From CAIWHR01 sp963717695 (lineage in GTDB: Bacteria; Pseudomonadota; Gammaproteobacteria; Burkholderiales; Casimicrobiaceae), in contig CAVQWR010000007.1 of assembly GCA_963717695.1 (NCBI GenBank), positions 682,001-746,000 on the forward strand: a DNA stretch of 64,000 bases, given 5' to 3'. The position numbers and the translations under genes are program-made. Under the pieces are notes generated by a model. That model saw only the letters and a program-made list of their open reading frames with translations, was not told the DNA's origin and searched no databases. Below, one piece after another: positions 45,028 through 51,601 of this stretch; positions within the stretch are counted from its first letter, which is position 1; each line of letters starts with the position of its first letter.

Positions 45028-46989
45028 TCAGGCCGTTGCCTTGACGACTTCGAGGCGCGAAGGACCGAAGCGCTGCGCGAAGTCGACGATGTCGACGGCG
45101 GGCGACGGCCGGCTGAAATAGAATCCCTGGATCTCGTCGCAGTTGCGCTCGCGCAGGAAGCGCAGCTGGTCGGCGGTTTCGACACCCTCCGCGATCACCT
45201 TGAGGCGCAGCCCGTGCGCCATCGCGATCACCGCGGCCACGATCGCGGCATCGTCGGGATCGCTCGCGATGTCGCGGATGAAGGAGCGGTCGATCTTCAC
45301 GCTCTCGATCGGGAATTTCTTGAGGCGCGCAAGCGACGAATAGCCGGTGCCGAAGTCGTCGATCGACACGTGGACGCCCATCTCCTTGATCTCGTGCAGC
45401 GTCTGCGCGGCGCGCTCGGGGTTCTCCATCATCATGCTCTCGGTGATCTCGAGCTCGAGGAGTCCCGGCGGAAGCTCGGTGCGCGCGAGTGCGTGCGCGA
45501 TCTCGACCACGAGGCGCTCGTCGCTGAACTCTCGGGCGGACAGGTTGACCGCCACCTTCACCGGCTGCGGCAGCACCGCCGCCCACCGCACCGCCTGCAT
45601 GCACGCCTCGTTCAGCACCCAGCGGCCGATGTGGCGGATGAGACCCGAGTCCTCGGCAAGCGGGATGAACGATTCCGGCAGCAAGAGGCCGCGCTCGGGA
45701 TGCTGCCACCGCACCAGCGCCTCGACGCCGGTGATGGCTCCGGTGCGCACCGACACCTTCGGCTGGTAGTGCAGCAGCAGCTGGTCGGTGTCGAGTGCGC
45801 GCCGGATGCCTGCGCCCATGACGATGCGGTCCTCGGCAGGGGGCGTGTCCAGTTCGGAGAAGAATGCGTGACTGTTGCGCCCGGCGTCCTTCGCCCGGTA
45901 CATCGCGATGTCGGCTTTCTTAAGGAGCGTGGCGGCGTCGGCGCCGTCGTGCGGGAACATCGAGATGCCGATGCTCGCGGACAGCCTGCATTCCTGGCCG
46001 TGCAGCGGAAACGGCTCCGCGAGCGCGTCGACGAGGCGCTGCGCGAAATCACCGACATCGGGCTCGCGCACGACGTTTTCGGCGAGCACGATGAACTCGT
46101 CGCCGCCGAGGCGCGCGGCGGTGTCGGAGATGCGGATGGTCTGACCGAGGCGGTCCGCCATCAGCTTCAGTGCCTCGTCGCCGGTCACGTGACCGAAGGC
46201 GTCGTTGACGTCCTTGAAGCGGTCGAGGTCGATGAACAGCACGGCGAGGATGCAGCCGTGGCGGCGGGCGAGCGACAGCGCGTGATTGAGCCGCTCGAAG
46301 AATGCGGCGCGATTGAAGAGCCCGGTCAGCGTGTCGTAGTGCGCGAGGCGGACATTGTTCTCCTCGGTCAGCTTCTGCTTCGTCACGTCGCGGCCGATGC
46401 CGTGATAGCCGATGAAGCGCCCGTCCGCGGCGAACAGCGGCTCGCCGCTGATGGCCGAGTAGCTGTAGCCCTCGTCGCGATTCTTGCGGCGGAAGACGAC
46501 GTCGTAGAACGTCTCGTGCGCCGCGAGGCTGGCGCGATGGACGTCCCAGCCGCCTTCGGGCGGCTCCATGCCGGGCATCTCCCAGCGCGTGCAGCCGATG
46601 TGCTCCACGGTGTTGTAGCCCGCGACGTTCTCGAGGTTGCCGCTGATCGACGTGAAGCGGAATTCCTCGTCCTGCTCCCAGTACCAGTCGGAGCCGAGCG
46701 AAGTGAAGCTGCGAAAGCGGGCTTCGCTCTCGGCGAGCGCCGCGGTGCGCTCGCGCACGCGTGCCTCCAGCGTGTCGCGCTCCTGCTGCAGCGATTCGTA
46801 GAGGCCGGTCATCTCGCGCGACGCGATCTCCTGCGAGCGCTCGAGCAGGTAGCGCTCCTGGTCGGCGTCGCCGTAGGTCTGGCTCACACGGCGCAGGAAC
46901 TCGTCCCACGTCACGGCCTCGGGCGTGCGGCCGGGGGCGAGCCCCAGGCGGTGCAATTGACGGCGCAACAGGTTATGCAGCGTTTTCAC
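45028..46989 (-). CDS. PAS-GGDEF-EAL cyclic-di-GMP protein
   Basis: A 653-residue signalling protein. Residues 1-80 are helical (LLERSQEIASREMTGLYESLQQERDTLEARVRERTAALAESEA, coiled coil). A PAS/PAC unit covers about 88-205 (RFRSFTSLGSDWYWEQDEEFRFTSISGNLENVAGY and YHGIGRDVTKQK). The GGDEF domain has YDTLTGLFNRAAFFERL and LGGDEF at residues 295-299. The EAL domain has EALVRW at 423-428 and VSIDDFGTGYSSLARLKKFPIESVKIDRSFI near 545. Both catalytic signatures look intact. It overlaps the FIST gene by 17 bases and is co-transcribed with it. Confidence 0.95.
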   Translation of the reverse strand: MKTLHNLLRRQLHRLGLAPGRTPEAVTWDEFLRRVSQTYGDADQERYLLERSQEIASREMTGLYESLQQERDTLEARVRERTAALAESEARFRSFTSLGSDWYWEQDEEFRFTSISGNLENVAGYNTVEHIGCTRWEMPGMEPPEGGWDVHRASLAAHETFYDVVFRRKNRDEGYSYSAISGEPLFAADGRFIGYHGIGRDVTKQKLTEENNVRLAHYDTLTGLFNRAAFFERLNHALSLARRHGCILAVLFIDLDRFKDVNDAFGHVTGDEALKLMADRLGQTIRISDTAARLGGDEFIVLAENVVREPDVGDFAQRLVDALAEPFPLHGQECRLSASIGISMFPHDGADAATLLKKADIAMYRAKDAGRNSHAFFSELDTPPAEDRIVMGAGIRRALDTDQLLLHYQPKVSVRTGAITGVEALVRWQHPERGLLLPESFIPLAEDSGLIRHIGRWVLNEACMQAVRWAAVLPQPVKVAVNLSAREFSDERLVVEIAHALARTELPPGLLELEITESMMMENPERAAQTLHEIKEMGVHVSIDDFGTGYSSLARLKKFPIESVKIDRSFIRDIASDPDDAAIVAAVIAMAHGLRLKVIAEGVETADQLRFLRERNCDEIQGFYFSRPSPAVDIVDFAQRFGPSRLEVVKATA

Positions 46990-48112
46990 GAAGGGCCGTC
47001 AGGGTCATGGTCTGGTTGTGGACTTCGCATTGGGCGCAACTGCCCGGCGAGAATTCGCCGTACGAGTAGAAGCCGACCTGGTGGGAGCCCGCCGGCAGCG
47101 CCTCCAGCGTGGCTTCGGTTTCCTCTTCAGTGCGTGCGCCGAGCACCAGGCGCCGGCCGACGCAGCTGATCGCAACGACAAGCGCGGGCTGGTCATCGAG
47201 ACTGGCGGTGGCATCGGCGGCCGCGCGCATCGCGCCGACGATCAGGCGGTCGTTGTTCGAGCGCATGAGCCGCGCGCGTCCGCCGTGGGGAATGTCGCCG
47301 GCGAAGGTCATCGATTGCGTGGCCTCATCGACCGCGAGGATCGTGCGCACGACAGGCGCGCCCGTCGCTGTGCAATCGCGCACGGCCAGCGGAAAGCGCA
47401 AGGCGGAAGCGGGGAGATCGGACGCGAGCTCGCCGAGATATTCCTTGTAGAGCGCGAGCGCGGGCTTGCCGTCGAGCTCATAGAGCACATTGCCTTCGGC
47501 CCGCGTGATCTTGCGCTCGGGGCCGAAGCTGTCCCAGCCGCCCTGCGAGCCTGCGCCGACAACGAGCGGTCCCGACAGCGCGACCGCGGTGGCGAAGCCG
47601 CTGCGCGGAACACCGCCGACCAGCACCCACGTCCGTTCGAACTGGCTTCCATCAGCCGCCAGTCCGCCGCAGATCATCGTTCCCCGGGGCAGCGCATCGG
47701 TCAGTCCCTTGACGAGGTCGGTTCCATTGACGGCGAGCCCGTCGGAGAAGACGAGCACGAGCTGTGGTGCCGACGCCGCGAGCTCGGCACCGAGACGGTT
47801 GCCGGCCGCAAACGAGTCGCTCATCGCCGCGATCGGGTACGCCGCCGTGGCGACCTGGGTCTGTGCGAAACGTGTCACGGCAACGACGAGCGTGTCGTCG
47901 GCGACGAAGTGCGAGTGGATTTCGCCCGCGCTCGAGCAGCCGACGATGTGGCTCGTCGGAAACGCTGCGGCAAGCTCGGCGAATTCCTCCGGTCGGTCGG
48001 CGTACGCGGGCGCCGCGAACGCCAGCACCAGCGTCTTCGCAGAATCCAGATGCGCGGGCAGCGCCTTGGACCAGCCTTGGCCCCGTTGATGGGAAAAAGT
48101 CTCGATTTGCAC
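46973..48112 (-). CDS. FIST-domain sensory protein
   Basis: A 379-residue protein with FIST N and FIST C domains, presumed to bind small ligands such as amino acids. It starts at GTG 48112 with AAGGA seven bases upstream. FIST N: TSHIVGCSSAGEIHSHFVADDTLVVAVTRF, LVLVFSDGLAVNGTDLVKGLTDALP and ICGGLAADGSQFERTWV. FIST C: DFAGDIPHGGRARLMRSN-like SMTFAGDIPHGGRARLMRSNNDRLI, ALVVAISCVGRRLVLGARTEEE, and the end GFYSYGEFSPGSCAQCEVHNQTMTLTAL. No signal peptide is present, so it is cytoplasmic. Its overlap with the following GGDEF-EAL gene implies that FIST input feeds c-di-GMP output. Confidence 0.93.
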   Translation of the reverse strand: MQIETFSHQRGQGWSKALPAHLDSAKTLVLAFAAPAYADRPEEFAELAAAFPTSHIVGCSSAGEIHSHFVADDTLVVAVTRFAQTQVATAAYPIAAMSDSFAAGNRLGAELAASAPQLVLVFSDGLAVNGTDLVKGLTDALPRGTMICGGLAADGSQFERTWVLVGGVPRSGFATAVALSGPLVVGAGSQGGWDSFGPERKITRAEGNVLYELDGKPALALYKEYLGELASDLPASALRFPLAVRDCTATGAPVVRTILAVDEATQSMTFAGDIPHGGRARLMRSNNDRLIVGAMRAAADATASLDDQPALVVAISCVGRRLVLGARTEEETEATLEALPAGSHQVGFYSYGEFSPGSCAQCEVHNQTMTLTALRENAA

Positions 48113-48280
48113 GATGCTATCCTTAACGTAAGTGCCGTAAGCAATAAGTGCGCCTGCATCCGAACGACGCAGCCGGCGGGCGGCTTGAGCGCGTGCTGCC
48201 GTGGAGACGGCCGTGCGGGGTCGAGCCGATGCCGCAGCGCGTCAGAGGGAGCGCCATCGCAGGTCGGCCGCGATGGCGGT

Positions 48281-48310
48281 TTGACCCGGGTGACGCTAAA
48301 AATGTAAAAT
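48281..48310 (+). promoter_or_regulatory. Sigma-70-type promoter of tRNA-Asn
   Basis: TTGACC at 48281-48286, an 18-base spacer, and TAAAAT at 48305-48310 form a near-consensus promoter. Transcription would begin about 30 bases before the tRNA. Confidence 0.75.
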
Positions 48311-48347
48311 CGCAGGCTTGGCCGCGGAAAAGCGCTGCGGCCTCGAT

Positions 48348-48423
48348 TCCCCGATAGCTCAGTTGGTAGAGCGACGGACTGTTAATCCGCAGGTCCCTGG
48401 TTCGAGCCCAGGTCGGGGAGCCA
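48348..48423 (+). tRNA. tRNA-Asn (anticodon GTT)
   Basis: A 76-base tRNA with the acceptor pair TCCCCGA / TCGGGGA, discriminator G and encoded CCA. The D-arm is TAGCTCAGTTGGTAGAGC, the anticodon loop is CTGTTAA with GTT at 48381-48383, and the T-arm is GGTTCGAGCC. All cloverleaf stems pair. It is flanked by its own promoter and terminator, and is the likely insertion point of the accessory region that follows. Confidence 0.97.
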
Positions 48424-48430
48424 AAGAATC

Positions 48431-48463
48431 AAAGGGTTGCGTTCAGAGAGCGCAACCCTTTTT
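48431..48463 (+). terminator. Rho-independent terminator of tRNA-Asn
   Basis: An 11-bp stem (AAAGGGTTGCG / CGCAACCCTTT) with a 9-base loop and a following T-run, eight bases after the tRNA. Confidence 0.88.
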
Positions 48464-48478
48464 GCTTTTTTGGGCTCG

Positions 48479-48500
48479 ATGTATCCGTTATGTATCCGTT
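48479..48500 (+). repeat. Two 11-base tandem repeats beside the tRNA (possible att arm)
   Basis: Two direct copies of ATGTATCCGTT follow the tRNA terminator. Short direct repeats beside a tRNA 3' end resemble arm sites of tyrosine recombinases. No integrase gene is visible in the window. Confidence 0.6.
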
Positions 48501-48778
48501 ACGCGCAGAGCACAACGTCGGCGCGCGAACGAAATGTGCGGCGCGTCAATCCGCACGGTCGCCTTGTTGCGCCCCCCGCTGCGCGCGGCCGGATCGCGGG
48601 TAAGCGGTCCCAGGCGGCGCGCCGTTGGAGTCAGCGCGCCTGCGCCCGACCCTCCAACGGCCGCTCCGATATCTTCACCCGACTTTGAAAGGTCAAGGTC
48701 GGCGGGCTTGACCCGGCCAACTCCGGACGGTGGGCTGCGCGGCCCAAGTGTCCCAATAGCAGACCTTCGCCCTCACGA

Positions 48779-49702
48779 TTATAGGACCCGTGCCAGCAGC
48801 GCGGCTCCGCTGATGGCAAGCAATGCTGCGACGATTCGAGCGAACTGTTCGTTGCCAAGACGACGGAAGGCCGCCAATCCAAGGTGGGCGGCCAGAAGTG
48901 CGACGGCCACACATGGGATCGCGGTGCCTGCCTGGACAAATGGCACGGCCTCGGCACGCAGCCACGCAACCGCGGCGAGCTGCATGACCAGTATGTAGGG
49001 CTGATAGACGCCGCGCGCTGTCGCCTTGTCCCAGCCGCGCATCGTGCACCAGATCGTCACGAACGCACCGGGAAACGCAGCGATTCCGCCAGTGATTCCG
49101 CCGAGCGCCCCGATGACGAAGTCGATCCACCAATTGCCGCTCACGCTCTTGCGAATTGGGCGAGCCATGCCTTTCACGCCATACGCCACCAGGAAGATGC
49201 CGAGCACGAGATCGAATAGCGGAATGGAAATGTGCGTCAGCAGAAAGGTGCCGAGTGGAATCGTCGTAAACCCGCCCGCGATGAATGGCAGGACACTTCG
49301 CCAGCGGATGTCGCGGCGGATCGCAATCACGCTGTAGAGTTGGATGGCGATGCTGCAAAGCGCCATGATCTCGACCGCCTGGACCGGATCGACATTGAAA
49401 TGGGCGAAGCCGCCACCGGCAATGGCCGAGAATGCGAAGCCGGCAACGCCACTCACGAACCCTGCGACGAGAACCACGGCAAGGCTTGCATACTCGGCTG
49501 GCGCCGGGGGCGCACCGAGCCAGCGTTGATAACCCAGCCAGGCAACTGCGATTAGCGCGCAGATGCCGAACAGCAAGCCGAGGCGGTGTTCGGAATTCCA
49601 TGCCGGGGAACGCGCGGCGCGCAACGCGTGATCGGGCGTGCAGGCCGGATTCTCGGAGGTTTCATGGCTGCATTGACTTGGCATTGGCACGGGAATCTCC
49701 AT
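48779..49702 (-). CDS. TauE/SafE-family (TSUP) sulfite/sulfonate permease-like membrane protein
   Basis: A 307-residue membrane protein with about eight helices. It has FGICALIAVAWLGY, SLAVVLVAGFVSGVAGFAFSAIAGGGFAHF, ALCSIAIQLYSVIAIRRDIRWRSVLPFIAGGFTTIPLGTFLLTHI and NWWIDFVIGALGGITGGIAAFPGAFVTIWCTMRGWDK, matching the TauE/SafE pattern with two inverted half-repeats. A Cys-rich N-terminal segment (MPSQCSHETSENPACTPDHA) precedes the first helix. ATG 49702 (MEIPVPMPSQC) is more likely than 49753. The substrate is unknown; family members export sulfite, sulfonates or organic acids. Confidence 0.85.
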   Translation of the reverse strand: MEIPVPMPSQCSHETSENPACTPDHALRAARSPAWNSEHRLGLLFGICALIAVAWLGYQRWLGAPPAPAEYASLAVVLVAGFVSGVAGFAFSAIAGGGFAHFNVDPVQAVEIMALCSIAIQLYSVIAIRRDIRWRSVLPFIAGGFTTIPLGTFLLTHISIPLFDLVLGIFLVAYGVKGMARPIRKSVSGNWWIDFVIGALGGITGGIAAFPGAFVTIWCTMRGWDKATARGVYQPYILVMQLAAVAWLRAEAVPFVQAGTAIPCVAVALLAAHLGLAAFRRLGNEQFARIVAALLAISGAALLARVL

Positions 49703-49867
49703 TGATGCCGGGAAAAAATACCCCCGGGCGCCGGCGGGGGCGGAGGTCGCCAAATGATCCGATTCCGACGTTTTTCTGGCGCCGCCGGAACGGATCGCGC
49801 AATCATCGGTACTGATTGATGATTGGCGGTGCCAAGATGGGCGGGGAGCGTCGGCGGCCGAGGGCAG

Positions 49868-50329
49868 TCAGCGGCCGCGGTTCGCCAGCCCCATGGTCTT
49901 GACGGCCATGAGGGCACCGTCGGCCTGTTCCTGCAATTCCCGTGTCAACCATTGGTTGAGATCGCGCATCGACAGCAGGCCCAGCAACTCGCCGTCATGA
50001 AGCACCGGGAGATGGCGGAAACCGTCCTTGGTCATAAACTCGAGCGCACGGGCCGCGCGATCATTGGCGTGAACGGTCTTGGGCCGCCGGGTCATCACTT
50101 CGTCGACCCGCGTCGAAGCGGGGTCGCGGCCGGGTTCGACCACGCGCTGCATGACGTCACGCTTGGTCAAGATGCCCTCGAGCCCTTTGCCGTTCAGCAC
50201 GAGCACCGCACCGACGCCATGGCGGTTCATGAGGCGCACTGCATCAGCGACGGCCGAGGTCGGTGGTACGGTGTGTGGCTGCCGGTCGCGCTTTTGCGCG
50301 AGCAGGTCGGATACGGTGTCGAAGAACAT
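49868..50329 (-). CDS. Two-CBS-domain protein
   Basis: A 153-residue protein of two CBS domains (Bateman module) that bind adenine nucleotides. CBS1: HTVPPTSAVADAVRLMNRHGVGAVLVLNGKGLEGILTKRDVMQRVVEPG. CBS2: VDEVMTRRPKTVHANDRAARALEFMTKDGFRHLPVLHDGELLGLLSMRDLNQWLTRELQ. No other domain is fused. GGAG with CACATG places the start at 50329. The gene lies 38 bases after the small anchored protein, probably as one unit. No target protein is obvious. Confidence 0.92.
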   Translation of the reverse strand: MFFDTVSDLLAQKRDRQPHTVPPTSAVADAVRLMNRHGVGAVLVLNGKGLEGILTKRDVMQRVVEPGRDPASTRVDEVMTRRPKTVHANDRAARALEFMTKDGFRHLPVLHDGELLGLLSMRDLNQWLTRELQEQADGALMAVKTMGLANRGR

Positions 50330-50367
50330 GTGCTTCTCCTTTGGTCGTGGGGGCGGGCGACGCGGGA

Positions 50368-50709
50368 TCAAAAGGTCGCTGGGGAAGGTTCCCGTACGTC
50401 GGAACTCGTCGGCGCAAACGTGACATCGGGCAGCGACGGGTCGCGATGCGAGATGGGCGCCATGTCGTCCGAGACGGGCGACGCGTCGGGCGGGGACGGT
50501 GGTGAGATCTCGTCGGCCATCGCAGCGCCGACCTCGTTGACGTAGTAGAGCGCGGCGACGCTCGGCGGCCCGTCGGCCGGCACCGGGGTCGCGTGCTCGT
50601 AGCCGAGAACGACGGCGAGCGTGGCCAGAGAGAGCACGACCGCGACTGCCATTCTGTGGACGGACGTACTTGCGTACCAGGCCGTAATAGACGCAGGCAT
50701 GTGGTTCAT
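50368..50709 (-). CDS. Small membrane-anchored protein, function unknown
   Basis: A 113-residue protein with a good GGGAG ribosome site before ATG 50709. A helix MAVAVVLSLATLAVVLGYEHATP follows a short cytoplasmic leader (HMPASITAWYASTSVHR). The rest is Pro/Ser/Asp-rich and probably periplasmic (ADEISPPSPPDASPVSDDMAPI). It matches no family I recognise. It lies 38 bases upstream of the CBS gene on the same strand. Confidence 0.6.
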   Translation of the reverse strand: MNHMPASITAWYASTSVHRMAVAVVLSLATLAVVLGYEHATPVPADGPPSVAALYYVNEVGAAMADEISPPSPPDASPVSDDMAPISHRDPSLPDVTFAPTSSDVREPSPATF

Positions 50710-50961
50710 GGAAATCTCCCGTAGGTGAAGGGTCTCGCCTCGTCCCGCCAGTCCCCGCCGAAGCAGCTGCGGGTCTTAGGGGCTTACCCATCAGAACGGG
50801 TTGGCCGCACAAACCCGGCCAATCGGTCAGGAATATTCACAACGGCTTGACCTCGACCCGCAGACTGGCCAGCATTACCCCTGCAATAGATTGGGTGATC
50901 GCCCAGGCCGTCTCGCCGAGCGTTTACGCGGCTTCGCCGGCAGCCAACTTCGGGAAATCCA

Positions 50962-51519
50962 GTGCATGACCTAGCGCAGCTGTTGCAGGGAGCCCGCCAG
51001 GGAGACCGGAAGGCGGTTGATCGGCTGTTCGAGGCACTGCACAGCGAATTCCGGCAGATTGCCCACGCCCGCTTGCGCAAGAGCGCGCCGCTGACTCTAG
51101 TTGAGACCACGGTGCTGGTGAACGAGTCGTACCTGCGTCTGCTGCGCACGGGCAAGCTCGCAGTCAATGACCGCGTGCATTTCCTTGCTTACGCAGCGCG
51201 CGTCATGCGATCAATCATCGTTGACCTGGTGCGCGAGCGCATGGCGGAACAACGCGGCAGCGGGCGCGCCGAAATCACGCTCAACACCGAGATTGCCGAA
51301 GCGATGCCCGCGGCCGAGGCAGAGATACTTGGCGTGAGCGAGGCGCTCGAAGCACTCGCCAAGGTCGAGCCGCAGTTGGCACAGATCGTCGAGTTGCGCT
51401 ATTTCGCCGGCCTCACCGAAACGGAGATTGCGGCGGCGCTGGGCTCAAGCGAGCGAACCGTGCGCCGAAAATGGGAAAAGGCGCGGGTTCTGCTGAGCGC
51501 ATTGCTGCGGGATGATTGA
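50962..51519 (+). CDS. ECF-type RNA polymerase sigma factor (kinase-linked type)
   Basis: A 185-residue sigma factor of the TIGR02999-like ECF group that often stands beside Ser/Thr kinases. Region 2 is DRKAVDRLFEALHSEFRQIAHARLRKSAPLTLVETTVLVNESYLRLL with FLAYAARVMRSIIVDLVRER. Region 4 is LAKVEPQLAQIVELRYFAGLTETEIAAALGSSERTVRRKWEKARVLLSALL. The start is GTG 50962. There is no anti-sigma factor next to it; the kinase 82 bases downstream may control it by phosphorylation, as inferred from similar pairs. Confidence 0.9.
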   Translation: MHDLAQLLQGARQGDRKAVDRLFEALHSEFRQIAHARLRKSAPLTLVETTVLVNESYLRLLRTGKLAVNDRVHFLAYAARVMRSIIVDLVRERMAEQRGSGRAEITLNTEIAEAMPAAEAEILGVSEALEALAKVEPQLAQIVELRYFAGLTETEIAAALGSSERTVRRKWEKARVLLSALLRDD

Positions 51520-51601
51520 TCTGCCAGGCCGTTGGCCGGATCGAGCTGCCGAATCCGCTTTGTAGGATGACGGAAACGTGTACGACGACGCTGACTAACC
51601 C

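Larger units (their letters stand above)
48424..48778 (+). other. 355-base region between tRNA-Asn and TauE/SafE gene
   Basis: It contains the terminator and the tandem repeat entered separately. After 48500 nothing recognisable is seen, and no gene could be supported. Confidence 0.5.
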
